Assembly: GCA_023653785.1 (NCBI GenBank)
Contig: JAMKCH010051722.1
Coordinates: 1 to 64,000 of the forward strand
Source of the DNA: Ophioderma brevispina
Taxonomy: Eukaryota > Echinodermata > Ophiuroidea > Amphilepidida > Ophiodermatidae
Direction of reading: 5' to 3'
DNA length: 64,000 nucleotides
The translations under genes were made by a program, and so were the position numbers. The stretch's first letter is position 1; each line of letters begins with the position of its first letter. A model generated the notes under the pieces. The model was given only the letters and a program-made list of their open reading frames with translations. It had not been told where the DNA came from and did not search any database. Shown here one piece after another: positions 36,487 to 48,320 of the stretch.

Positions 36487-36965
36487 TTTAAAAATCATAC
36501 CTTCGGATGTTGATTTCCACTGGTGCAAATTTTGGAATTAATTTTTTGGTCCTCAAAAAAATTGATAAAATTTTTTTTAATTTTTTAGTTTATTAATATA
36601 TAATCAATAAAGCCTATATTTAAAGGTCTCTGACGCCATACCGGAACACATACGATTAACAATTCACAGATGACGAAGATTGGGTGTTGTAGATTAGAAA
36701 TAGGCCAAAAACGAAAGATGGGCAAATTTAGCCATTTTCGGGCAAATTACAATCCAAAAATAGAGTTGTGAAGATTTGTTTTTTTATTTTGATCGGATCA
36801 CACTAATAGTGTGGACAGTTTTTTTTTTGTTTTGTTTTGTTGTTTTTTTTTTTTTTGTTCGCGCGCTTAAGGCTAATGTTGTTCTTGTTTATGCCATTTG
36901 AAGATTTCCAATTTCCACCTTTCTTCTCGCCATTTTTTTTCACCTGAGCAGCATGACCACGTGTA

Positions 36966-37562
36966 CAGATGTTCAGAATCACAGCGCCATCTTTTGACCA
37001 TTTTCAATTACACTTTTCCACCTAATGACTGGGACAGTTGCCATGGTTGCAGCCAGCCAATAGGAGTTTACCGTGTGAATGTTTCACCAATTTATACGAA
37101 CCACTCAACTGATTGCAATAAGCAAGACGTCGTTGCCATCCTAAAGAACTCACCTCTCATGAATTTGAAAATATTATATAGTATAATTTGAAAAAAATGA
37201 AGACACAAGTGCTTTTTTTTTCATGCAAATTTACGACGAACAACTTTGGAGTAGCACCGTGTCACCAATTTTACTTCCTGGCCACAATACAATATTTACT
37301 AACTAGTTCAATGGTTTCTCAACGAACCTATCATAAAACAATTTCTACAATGACCAATTTTTCTGATTTTGTCTAATTCGCAAGTGGCCTTATATAAGAG
37401 GAATCTGCAAGGGGCCTTTCCGTTCATTTAAACACAGGCTGGGCTAGGGGGGCGGAGTCAAAGATCATAACATCATAGTAAATTTTGTCCTGTTGGCGTT
37501 CGCTTTTCATAGTGGTGATTGCGTACTGCATAATGAAGCCTATTGGAAGGTGCGGGACGGTA
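36966..37562 (+). repeat. 590-bp direct duplication, copy 2
   Basis: The partner of 35703-36290 in the same orientation, about 675 bp downstream of its end. It begins ACAGATGTTCAGAATCACAG CGCC and ends GGTGCGGGACGG. The sequence beyond both ends differs between copies, so this is a dispersed or duplicated unit rather than an uninterrupted tandem array. Confidence 0.85.
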
Positions 37563-39000
37563 AAAAAGTTCAAAGAGACGCGATGATTAAACTGTGTACA
37601 CAGTATCTAGTGCGGACATAAATACATAAAAGGTTTACTGCATCAAAACGAAAAATCGATTCATCTCAAATTTCGGAATTGTGCATTTTAGGTTACTATT
37701 TTAGTTCTGTTGACTCTTTTTCATTTATACACAAAAAAATACTATCGAAATCTCTGAGCAGGAACTTTAAACTTTTTGAACACTTTTTATCCCTAAGTAC
37801 TGACATTGGTTTCGTACAGACAGTCTGGGCCACATTGCAATGCATTATGGGGTTGTTCAAAACGCCCTCTGGTTTAAGTATCCTTGTTAGTTTTAGGGAT
37901 ATGCCTTTATAGAGGTAGTCACAATTTAAGCTACACTGATGGCAACTTCAAAACAAAACAAAATAGGGGGGAAAAGACAAATACAAAAACAAAACAAATA
38001 AACACTAAAACATACCTTTCTGCATGGCACACAACATTAAAAAAAACCTGTGCATCAAAAGTAATGCTGTTGACCCGTGATAAGAACGTTTCATGGCAAT
38101 GAATTGAAATATCTTGGGGTGACCAGGGAAAGGGACTACCCAGTATTTGTTTTTTAGTTTTACCCACATAGATGGCAATTAATACAAAATGTCAAAAAAT
38201 TTGATGGAGAAAGTTAGTTAGTAATCGTAGCATTTTTTCGCAGAGAAGTCTTATGGGTTGCGATTTTGTTTGTTTGTTATCCATTGTGAATACTGAAGCG
38301 ATCAAAGAAGGGGACGGAGTGGGTAAGTAAAAGAAAGAAATGCGTCACACTGATGTACTAAGTGTGATGATGCTGTTCTAAAAACGTCATTGTCATATTT
38401 TTCTTCCAGTGAAAGCATAAAAATGCAAACCTAAGAATCACAAAACTGGAATTGATTTGCATATCAAATTCTGCCCTCGGGGGAAACCACATCTTTCCAA
38501 TAAGGGTAATTGAAAATGTGAGCTGTATAAATCTCACTTCAAGAATGGGTACCTGGTCTAATTCTTCGAAAGTTGCCAGGAAATTATTGGCTAAAGAATA
38601 GTCATGGTAACCTACTCGCAGCAGAAATTTGTGATATACAATGAACACACTGTCATGTTCTGACAAGCTCCTAGTTAAACTTTGACCCAAGGTTTGTGTC
38701 TTACATCCGTTATCATACTCTAAGATCATCATCCTTTAGTCTTCAAAATACAATCCATACAAAGACTTACAAGACATCGGTGATATGCTAAATCAGATTT
38801 TTTGCATGTCTGTAGCACGTGATAAGACTGATATTAATAAAAGCAACTTAAGAATAAAAACAAATCGAAGATTTTAGTGATTACTGCGTCGAGGACCACT
38901 TAATAGGTAATTGAATGGAGATCCGATCTCGGGCAAGGCTGTTTTCTTCTTTTTTTGGAATGTTTTTCAGTTGAAAAAAAACTTTAGAGAATTTGAAGAC
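37563..39000. other. Unassigned stretch
   Basis: The longest non-repeat frame, 124 codons on the minus strand (38358-38732), has no recognisable domain and no clear splice context. No gene is claimed. Confidence 0.4.
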
Positions 39001-39530
39001 TTATCCTTCACGAAATATTTCTGCAAAATTACAAATATTTTGAAGCTTCTCGGATGGAGCGCTGATTGGATTGATAGTGTCTTTAAAGGGGGATTTCGTG
39101 ATCAACAATTTCGGCCTCAAGTTACTCCATCAAAAATTAAGGTTAACAGTTTGGGCCGACTGCGGAGCCGGCAGGACAGAGACTGGGCTCTCGTCGACCT
39201 TTCTGTCGAAACGCTGCCTAAACTCTCCAGCTCCCCATTAAACATATTGCGACATGGAAAAAACATCTACTGCCGGCTAGATACTCCCAAGACCAGATCA
39301 AATCACGATTACATCTTTGACAGAACTCTACACATGGTATGTGCAATTCCAGGAAAGGAAGGGGTCACCTTAACCGGGATTCGCACAGGAGTTGGTCGCT
39401 TATCAGCAATATGCAAAGGATGGGGGCTGGAATGCGGCAATCGACAGCCTGCCAATTGTGGTTCTCCATCACAGACTGCGGATACATTCTTAATGAGTGC
39501 CATACCTTTCGTCACCGGTGGACATTCAAG
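39001..39530 (+). pseudogene. LINE ORF2 C-terminal relic (+ strand)
   Basis: Part of a 216-codon open frame. The section reading LTGIRTGVGRLSAICKGWGL, ECGNRQPANCGSPSQTADTF corresponds to the LNRLRTGxGRC...KWGL...CxCGxxxQTxxHIxxxCP ending of RTE/jockey-like non-LTR reverse-transcriptase proteins. The metal-binding end is damaged: the + frame reads ADTFLMSAIPF, while the expected ILNECHTFRHR lies in the next frame, so a 1-bp shift is present. The N-terminal third of the frame does not look related. Confidence 0.6.
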
Positions 39531-40229
39531 ACTTCTCAAACCCCTCACCCACTCACAGTGAGCTGCTTCAGTTACAAACACATTTAGCTGGCTTGCGTCA
39601 TATGCAAGAAAAATATTATCACAAAAAACCAGAAGGTCAAAGGGCGAACACCTTTTGACAACTAATTTGAATATTTTTATACCATTGAAGTCATCCTGTG
39701 TAAATTGACGAAATCTTCATGTACTGGTAGGCAAAATATAATTTTTCTGAAAAAGTCAAGTTTAACACATCTCTCTATGAAGAATGGGCATATAGAGGGC
39801 ACTACAGAATACAAATCATGACCTTTGTAGGCCAATATGGCAAAATTTCCACAATGACATGTCCCTACAAGTTGTCAAAATTGTGTCGCCACTGCTTAAA
39901 ATTGCTCTAAATAAAAAAGAGATGATTTGCATGGGATCAAAGGGACTGGTATTTTGGGGTAACGTTGGCCTGACTGGTATACATATGTAGGCAATGTCAC
40001 CTGTTAGATTTTTGATACTACAGGCTGTGCCAATTGCAGACAATAATAGAATTTATATCAGATGTTAACTCCCGAGGTTAGCTCATCGATATTGTGAAGT
40101 CTAAGGGTAAAGTGAAAAATCCTTTTCTGTACATGTTTGGGGGGGCAGTGGTAGAGCAAGAAGGGAATGTTTACTCTTCGAATATGCTCAATTCCACCTT
40201 TCCTTGCTCTGGGTTTGCACTATTGGGTT

Positions 40230-40503
40230 GGTATTCTGAAAGGGAGTCTAACTTTAGACCTGAGTTTAAACCAGGGTTAGTCCTACAAGAGAGGACCTTT
40301 TTTTTTCTTACAACATACTCTAAAAGTGTTCTGTAACGGGTGAGAAAATTCCTCATGGCTGGGCTGTTCCAGCCCAGCCATGAGGAATTTTCTCACCCGT
40401 TACATTTAACTTCACAGTATTTTGAAAGGAAAAAAGGTCCACTCACGTAGGACTAACCCTGGTTTAAACCCAGGTCTAAAGTTAGTCTCCCTTTCAGAAT
40501 ACC
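40230..40503. mobile_element. Near-perfect 274-bp fold-back element
   Basis: The arms meet at 40367-40369 (TTC). The inner 36 bp on each side, TAACGGGTGAGAAAATTCCT and CATGGCTGGGCTG, are perfectly complementary. The outer arms also pair: GGTATTCTGAAAGGGAGTCT with AGTCTCCCTTTCAGAATACC, and TTTAAACCAGGGTTAGTCCT with AGGACTAACCCTGGTTTAAA. Small indels occur in the A/T-rich middle of the arms. Non-coding. It could form a cruciform or long hairpin RNA. Confidence 0.85.
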
Positions 40504-42858
40504 AGCCTGGATGTTTGGCTCAAAGAGCCTCTGGTGGTACTGCTCAAATCTGTTAGCATTACAAATCCCATTAGCTATGTCTGCTACAGGTTATAACATA
40601 ATTCACATTTCAACATATCGCACAACTGTTATTGACAACATACCAATGAATGGCAGGCACTTGTCGTTGATGAGTTAGCTGAGGAATGGAAGGTGAATGC
40701 ACGCCATGGAATCGTTTTGTTTCTTGACTTTCATTGAACTCTTTACCATATCCGTACATCTTCTGTTACAGATGGTAGAGTACTGCCTTCTTTTGAATGT
40801 GACGTTGTCTTGTTTTGGGTAATTTTTTTCAGGCTTTCTTTCTCTTTCTCCATTTTACTTTTTGTGATAAATTGCTATTCCACGTGAGATGGATATGTAA
40901 TTCAAATTAGCTATTCTGTTTTGAAGTCTTTCCCAGTGGAAGGTTTAATTAAGAGTCTCCAAGAAAGGGGTGGGTGTAGATTGAAATGTATATCCCTAAT
41001 AGGATATTCCATGTAAAGGCTATACTCCCCAGCAGGAGTGGTGCAGATTTCATACAGCCCATTGACATGTAGCTTTGAAATGCTGTCTTCAGTAGATGAA
41101 AGCAAGGTCTGGATACACCGGTGTATATGATGTTAACAGGTCCACATTTTTACCCCACCCCAGACATGCATACATGTCATTTCAGAATACAAAATATTGC
41201 ATAGGTGCAATACAATAAGCTTAATCGGTATTGTAACTTTTGGTTGACTGCGTATGTGCATGTTAGATTCGCGGGCGAGGTCAGAAGTCCTAAAATCACG
41301 AAAATATGACAATGTCACTGGAGTTCACCAATGCGATGAACTTAGCCACTACACAAATTCATTTGATTTTTCCTCTGTTGTACAACATTGATCATTCTAA
41401 TCAAAGCAAATTATTTTTGCCAATATATAGAAATGTCACAAAGGTATGAAGATCAAACAGCACACAAAACTCAATAACAAGGCATTTTTATGGTAACAGC
41501 AAAGTTCGTCACATTCGAGAACTACAGAACGGTGCAACCTCGTTGTGTTTTCAAGATTTTAGGACACCTGCAGTCGGCGTAATATTACCCACAATGCATC
41601 ATCAATCTGTAGTGGCGATTTGGCATATTACTGCAGGTATAACATTTATACTTTGTTATGTATAAAAAAAATTAGCTACAAAGAAACTAAAAAGCAAATA
41701 AGTTATGACGGATTAAAAGTTTAGGTAATGGGACTTTCCCTTGAAGAGGGCTCATGAATTACACAGACAGATTCTGCTACATTGTACCTAAAGTGTTAAC
41801 CTAGAAATGAGAACAGTCAAGGTGATGTGATGCAGCTGAATTAGCCAGCACATTTGTTTGTTTATTAAATCAATGGAAGGAAACACTCAACAGAGATCTA
41901 TATATTTCAATCACTGCCAAGGCTGAGACTTAGCAAGATAAAGCAACTGTCAAGTCAGAGACCTCAATCATTTGGTGTCTTTGTGTAATTTTCGGTCAGT
42001 GACTTACAGCATGCATCAAGCCATGTTGTTGGCTGATATGTTGTTATTAGAAAAATAACTTTGATGAAAATGTAGCTTGGAAATAAATGGACATTAAGTC
42101 ATCCTGTCAGGGCTGGTTTAGTACTTGCCTCGGTGGGATAAAGCGTGAAATGGACAATCAATTTAGCGTCAGATGTATCTTGCTGTTTTAAGTTATCTAA
42201 AGGTTTACATTAGGTTAGTAGCTTGAGGGGACTTCAATCAAAATTCAATTGTTTCATCAAGGGATTTTTGTGGCCATTTCAGAATTTAAAGTTGCAGGAT
42301 GGATTGTGTTGAAAATATTGCTTAGGTGTGCTTATTTTTCAAGCTGCCTAAACCCTTTGGGTCCTTCCAGAACCAATTTATGGAAATGTTCTCTACAGAG
42401 GGAAAATAGTTTCAATTTTTCCTTTAATGTAGCTTCAATTAAAGGTCCAAGTTTATTTTTCCCCATAAGAAAAGGAAGTTTGATTTCTGTTGGTAGTGGC
42501 CACTTTGCCATGCCACCTGTACCTAACATTAATTCATTTATCAAATGTTGAGATTTCTTTGGTAAATGTGTTCCGTTCAAAAAAAAAATTCACCTGGGAG
42601 TTGATATAAAATTTGAAAATATATTTGTTGCAATTTTTTATTGAAATTTTACTTTAAAGGGGTTATTGTCCAAAAATATTTTTTCATTGTATGTACATTA
42701 ATTGATGAAATACTTTTTTTAAAATCACTAAGTCAAAGTGTCCTATTATGTAAATAAAATTACCAATTTCAAATTTAGCACATTTGCGTGCCTTGTTGGT
42801 AAACAAGATTGTTTTTTGTTGGAACTGGCAAGGGGGTCAGATATCTGGTTCTAATCAA
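40504..42858. other. Unassigned stretch
   Basis: No supported gene; overlapping 82-100-codon frames at 42249-42580 on both strands have no domain. Confidence 0.4.
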
Positions 42859-43025
42859 CAATGGCAGCGCTAGGGGTCAGAGGGGGCAATTTGCAGTTTG
42901 TTCCCCCTCCCCCGTCAATTTTGTGTTGTTTTTTCCCAAAAATAAAAAAAATCTCCCCCCCCCCCCAATTTCACTGTCCCCCCTTTTTCCCCCCCTCCAA
43001 AAACGAAGTCCTGGTGCTGCCACTG
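42859..43025 (+). mobile_element. 167-bp hAT-type MITE with perfect 8-bp target duplication
   Basis: It starts CAATGGCAGCGCTAGG and ends CCTGGTGCTGCCACTG, so the ends are inverted (CARTGGCAGC...). It is flanked by identical 8-bp CTAATCAA at 42851-42858 and 43026-43033. The body is C-rich with T/C runs and non-coding. The 8-bp duplication and CAGTGGC-type end are diagnostic of hAT elements. It looks young because the duplication is intact. Confidence 0.85.
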
Positions 43026-43589
43026 CTAATCAAGAATAGCAACATTGCCTCCAATATTTTGTGTAACAGAAAGAACTAAAAAGCAATGATTTTGTGCACA
43101 ATTTTAGGTTTGCTTAAAGTATAGATTAATGGATTCTACTAAGTAGCTTGGCACAAATACGAACTATAGATGAAAGAGAGAGAGAGAAGCGAGTGCATTT
43201 CAGCATTCGCAAAATGTCATTTGATACAGTGATAGAATTTCCAATTAAGAATCCTCTTAGTAGTGAGCATTTGCTTATGAAATCATAATTGGAATGGCAC
43301 ATTTCAAGTTATATCAGGTACAGTTGCATGTTTTCAAATTTGCCCTTGAGAGAGCAATTGATATTGTTCTGATAAGTTTTTTTCAGTATGTCATTTACTT
43401 GTGAAATTCAAGCGGTAGGTGTTCTGCCTTGTAGGAAAGGATATGCAGGAAAAAACAACTTTTTGTCTCATATTCCAGAGCTAGAATCAAAGTTGTTCTA
43501 CCCCACCCCCTGTGCTGCATGCATTTATAAATCTACTATCTAGACCGGCAGCCCAGGAGGTTGTGGTTAGACCTGAATGAGAACCATAG

Positions 43590-44405
43590 CTTGAATACGG
43601 AAATTCGCAGAGAAAAATACTAACATTTTGAAAATATGAAAGTCTGCCGGAGACGTTGGTGCGTGTAGCCCCAGGAGAGGGGTTAAGTTACTATGGGGGT
43701 CACATATTTGACTGCTCTAAATCTAATGAAATATAGCGCAAATTATTCCTTGGTGACTAGTTTTTTAGTAAAAAAAGTTCAATTGGGTTCACAGGTGGTG
43801 GTGCTTCCTTTCCAAGATATTGGGAAATAGGAATAAAGGTCATTTGTTTCTTCAAGAAAGGTCAACAACTGTAATATCAAGATTTCTCTGTAAAATATAA
43901 AAAACATATTTAATGATACTGATTCAAAATTAGCTTTTTATTTTGCATAGGTTGGTTCCCTTTCATAAGGAGGGGTATAATTTCCCCGTCCCCATAGAGT
44001 CCTACAGGGAATTTGTACCCCTTCCATTTAAACAACAAGGAGATGCCAGAAAGTGCAAAATCATTTTATATTTGGATTCAGTATGCCATTAAACATTTAA
44101 AAAAAATTTTTACAAACCAAATCCTGGGTATTGCAAAGGGTGACCTTTCTTGAAAAATCAAATGCCTTTAGCCTATTTCCCAAATTCTTGAAGGAAAGCA
44201 CCACACTGCGCTGTGACCCAATGACTTTGTTACTCCTGCTTACCAAAGATAATTGAGCTATATAGATTAGATTTAGAGCAGTTTCAAAACATTTGACCCC
44301 CATAGCAAATTTACCCCTCTCCTGGGCTACATGCAAACGGGTCCCCGGCAGACTTCATATTGCAAAAGTTATATTTTCTCTGATGAATTTTCCCGTGGTC
44401 AGATA
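43590..44405. mobile_element. 0.8-kb fold-back element with ~330-bp arms
   Basis: The left arm contains GAAAGTCTGCCGGAGACG, GTAGCCCCAGGAGAGGGGTT, CTGCTCTAAATCTAAT and CTTCAAGAAAGGTCA. The right arm carries the reverse complements in mirrored order: GACCTTTCTTGAAAAATC, ATTAGATTTAGAGCAG, TACCCCTCTCCTGGGCTAC and CCCCGGCAGACTTCATAT. The unmatched centre (about 43925-44050) includes TTCCCTTTCATAAGGAGGGG. The arms are visibly diverged. No protein is encoded. Confidence 0.75.
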
Positions 44406-44859
44406 TTGATATTCGTCGTTAACCAAAACCTTATGGGCTGATTGCTCTATACTAATAAAAGAAAGATTCTACACCTTGTCCCGAGTGTTATCAGAGATGG
44501 CTCTATCTCGAGGTCTGATTTTTTGTAATGGTTGGGTATACCATGCCAGGGGCGTTGGACATTCAGTTATCAAAAACTGTTCAGTTACTATGCAAATAAC
44601 AGAAAAAAACGGTGTCGGTTGTAGCTAAGTGCGTCGATGATGCATATGGTTAAAACCACCATTTCGTTTGGTGTGCGTAACTGGTAGAAAGCGCCGCCGC
44701 GGACTGCGTGCAGTGACAGCGCAAGTTGTAATGCACAGTGCATGGCGGGATCCGTAACTGCTCATATAGTTGCACAGGAGCGTTTGAGAACAAAATACTG
44801 AGACTTTCAGGCTGTAATAATTTGTTTTTCTTCAAACGTTTTGCACGACAGAGGATGTT

Positions 44860-45800
44860 GAGGACATGGGGGGGCGGATGGATGGTGATTAGAGGAAGAA
44901 TACGAGAAAGTGCCAGTGGCAATCCTGACACTTTATATAGGTAGAGATCGGAATACGGACGTATACTGCAATTGGGCCTATGAGAAAAAATATAATACGG
45001 TATGCTGGAATACAGGGGTATAAAAAGGGAAAAAGCAAAAAACCTTTGAGAATATGGATTGCAGGTGGTAGAAAATAGGAGGTAGAAAATACCAACTACG
45101 GGAAAGACATGACCTTGATACTTTGTTTTGAATTCACACATTGACTCTAGGGATCGCTTTTCGAGAACTTTATACGGAAGTTTGAGGAGTTATAAGGAAA
45201 AAGAGGGAGTGACGGGAGACTATACGGGTTAGCACACAAGGTGTAACTTTTGAGAAGAAAAAAGTTAACGGAATCGAAAGTTACACGGGATGAAATATTG
45301 ACGTTTCTTATTAAAAAATGAGAAACTACCATGCGATACAGGATAGACGAAAAGTACGAGAAAACTTAAGTTATGAAAAAGTTTACAATATGAGGATAAT
45401 GGACTCGACGGAGTATTTCAAAACTACAGGATGAAGGGAATTATACGGGAGTTTGGGGAGAGGGAATATGGCCTAATAAGGATCCGGAAGTATGGCCAAG
45501 AAACGGAGTATAAGAAAATTGTGGTAAAAAATATAGGGGGAGAGGAAAAAATGGCCAATAACACGCTTTGGTTGTGGCCTATGACGGAAGCTACGGGTTA
45601 TAGACCACTGGGGGTAGTTTTGAGAAGAAAAATTTAAAATCTACAGAAAATATACAGGATATTGACGTTATTATTTAGAAATCTGAACTAGCCTATATGA
45701 GTTACGGGATATGATGGGAAACTGCAGACTTGGGATATTTAAAAAGGTTACGAATACGGAATATGGTTGTGATGGGGGGTATTATAGCTAGAACATGACC
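44860..45800 (+). repeat. Purine-biased degenerate repeat field
   Basis: The + strand is strongly enriched in A and G for almost 1 kb, and contains recurrent blocks such as TACGGRAGTTTGRGGAG (45172 and 45442), TGAGAAGAAAAAAGTTAACG against TGAGAAGAAAAATTTAAAAT, and ACGGGATRAAATATTGACGT-type sequence, about 270-370 bp apart. The 163-codon minus-strand frame (44650-45141) is an S/F/P/Y-rich consequence of this bias, not a gene. Confidence 0.5.
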
Positions 45801-45830
45801 AATATGGCCAAAATTGCCGTTATCATACCG

Positions 45831-45940
45831 TGGTATGGTTGCAGCGGGTGTACCACTGTGTGTAACCTCTCTTAGTGGTCGCTTCTGTGTCAGTGACCGC
45901 TCATGTTTCAGTGATCGCTCCAGTAATCAGCTAGCCGGGA
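45831..45940 (+). repeat. Short GTGACCGCTC-type repeats
   Basis: Imperfect tandem units around TGTGTCAGTGACCGCTCATG, TTTCAGTGATCGCTC and AGTGGTCGCTTC. No further structure. Confidence 0.45.
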
Positions 45941-46120
45941 GCCCGCGCAAGACGCAGGCCTCCCGCTAGTAAAGAATATTTCACAAAACACCAAATGTTA
46001 AATGTTGTCTACAAATCAGCACATCAAATTTTTATTGGTTTCAATACCATGTCTGCCTCTCTAAGTGCAAGACCTCAGTACATGGCCAGTTGACCATCCT
46101 TTTGAATAGCTATTGACATT

Positions 46121-46484
46121 CTAAAGGGGGATGGCCCGAATTAAGTGATATGAAGTTTTAATCTTGTAGATTGGCCTTCACTACAAAAAAACCACATCTG
46201 AAAGTTTCGCGTCGATATTTCAATCAGATTTTGATCGAGAGCTACAAAAATGATTTTGATAAGCCCCATAGAGTTTACTGTGTAAATTAATATTGTCGAC
46301 CAAAATGCGGGTTACATTTTCGCTCATAACTTCCAAAACCAAACATCGTTGGCTCTAAAACGTTTAATGGGTAAATGAAAAAAATAGTAGCTTTCTTGGG
46401 ATACCAAAACTTGTGACAACTTCCGGTAAAATATGGGGACTTCTGGGAACGAGGATATTAGCGATGGGCCATGGACCTTTAAAG
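46121..46484 (-). mobile_element. Family A MITE-like repeat, full inverted copy
   Basis: It begins TAAAGGGGGATGGCCCGAAT and ends CCATGGACCTTTAAAGG. It is the reverse complement of the 5214-5572 copy over its full length and the best-preserved member, with blocks TTTACCGGAAG (as CTTCCGGTAAA), CATCGTTGGCTC and GATATTTCAATCAGATTTTG. Its ends pair as an inverted repeat around CCTTTAAAGG. Confidence 0.7.
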
Positions 46485-48263
46485 GTCATAGACATGCTTA
46501 AACATTACTTATAATACCACCCAAAAATGGTTTCCTTCAAGTATGTATTGGTATCAATGGAAAATCTGCATGAAGCAGTAATTGAGAAACCCGTATATTT
46601 GATAAAATGGGTATTAAGATCATTGTTTGGAAACAAGCGTTCAAAGGAAATTCCCAAACATGAAAGGATTATCGCGCTGGGCAAGCGTGACCCAGAAGTG
46701 GACGTCCGAGTAACAAATACGCGATACGAGATACGCGTCATGATCGTCATCGTGAGCGGACGTGCGCGTGTCCCAGTTTTCTTGCATACGTACCATAGAA
46801 AAGACCAGTTGACTTATCGTGATATGCGTCGTACGTTTTGTATCATATGGCAGAATTTTTCTTGATTTGGTGCCTAAAACAATTACGATAATATTGCGCT
46901 GTATTGTCGACGGGTGGACACAGCGGCGACCGTACCGACAAGGAGAATCAGAACAGAGCTTTATTCAAGTTCGCAGAAAAGAAAACCGACAAGGAGCGAT
47001 GTGCGATTTGCGGGTGAGCCCACGTGTGAGCTTTGTTTACAACTTGTTACTCTGACGTAATTAACGGGGTCAAATCCAACGCCAGCATCTTGATACGCGT
47101 TCGCGAAAAACAGGAGAAGGCCCTGTCTGATGGGGTATATTTATCCGTGAAATGTAACACTTTCCCGCTGTTCAATTTTAAAAATCTGTGTGAGATATGA
47201 TCAGGATATGTTAAGTACGAAAAATGTAGAAATTAAGAAATGTCTACTAGCCGTGTCCAGGCCCTTAAACAAAAACAGCTGGGCTTGCCACAATCTCAAT
47301 TAAGTGCCCGGTCTAGTGGCATACACGGAAATTGTTGCGGTTGCTAGCAGGAGGGGGAGGAAGTTACCCTGGCTCGAAATAACAAGGGACAAAAATGGCA
47401 AACATTGCATTTTTTTGGCCTGAGTTGAGGATTTGACCAAACTTTGGGACTAAATTTGCAGAAGAGATGCAACTTTTCCGGAAATTTCGGGATGTGGGGC
47501 CATAAATAAAAAAAAATCCGGAAATGTAAAAATTTTTTTTTTTTCAATTTCTGAGCATCAAAGTGTTAAATGAATAAATGTATAACTGCATCAACAACCC
47601 AAGTTTAAGTACCAATTTATTTGAAAGGGGTCTGGTACCCCAAAATCACGTAAGAGAAAAATACGTTCCCCGGAGCTCACGGATGTGATACGGCTTGAAA
47701 ATTGCCTTCACGTCTGGTTTTCAAATTTTGGATTTTCAGGGAATGGGACTGCTCCTCTGTTACATCTCTGAATTGAGTCCAATTAAGGTTGCACCGAGAG
47801 ATTTTGGGCACCCAGATATTGTGTCACATGTAGTGATTGCATTATAGTATTAGAGTATATTCGTACCATGTCTGTGGCCACAGAAATAGAAATGCCTTTT
47901 TGCGTGTTTCGTCTTAATTCCCAGAAAGATTTTAGGGTCTTTTTGAGTGTCCAAAGTGGCCTCATAGGTTATGTTAAGTGTTAGGATTTAGTCTTTAGAA
48001 GTTATGATTTAGTGTTATGGTTAGGAGTTGGTTTGATAAGGATCGAGGCCATACAAAGGATTATTTATGGGTCTGTGTGGGACTTTTGTTAAAGGTAAAC
48101 TTAAAGCATATTATTAGATATTTTTTGAAGGAGCGCCCCCTAATTTCAAAAATTTGGAGATTTTTACACGGTTGAACTGTTAACTGGCTAAGGTAAACCA
48201 TATCTGGTTAAGCTCGAAAATTTCTATGTGTCACAAACGAAATGGAAATTTTGTACTAGAAAT
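46485..48263. other. Unassigned stretch, possibly exon-bearing
   Basis: A 112-codon + frame (46527-46865) and a 41-codon hydrophilic frame ending just before a donor-like GCGG|GTGAGC at 47013 have some coding character (the latter includes FKFAEKKTDKERCAIC). Neither has a convincing acceptor or known family. The GC content rises slightly at 46650-47100. Confidence 0.35.
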
Positions 48264-48320
48264 TATTATCGGGGATCCCCGATAAATAATTATTCAACCG
48301 CTGCTGGAAACGGCCATTCA
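48264..48320 (+). repeat. Palindrome-containing repeat end, copy 1
   Basis: It contains ATTATCGGGGATCCCCGATA, a perfect palindrome except at its outer edge, followed by ATTCAACCGCTGCTGGAAAC GGCC. The same arrangement in reverse complement is at 63930-63995, so this is a mobile or dispersed unit and not a chance site. Confidence 0.6.

Noticed and set aside
38358..38732. 124-codon minus-strand frame
   Set aside because: No recognisable domain, no codon regularity and no exon borders that could be supported.
44650..45141. 163-codon minus-strand open frame
   Set aside because: It is made by the purine bias of the + strand (S/F/P/Y-rich on the minus strand), with no domain and no splice context.
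46885..47013. 41-codon frame ending FKFAEKKTDKERCAICG next to a donor-like site
   Set aside because: No credible acceptor and only one CxxC; too little to call an exon.
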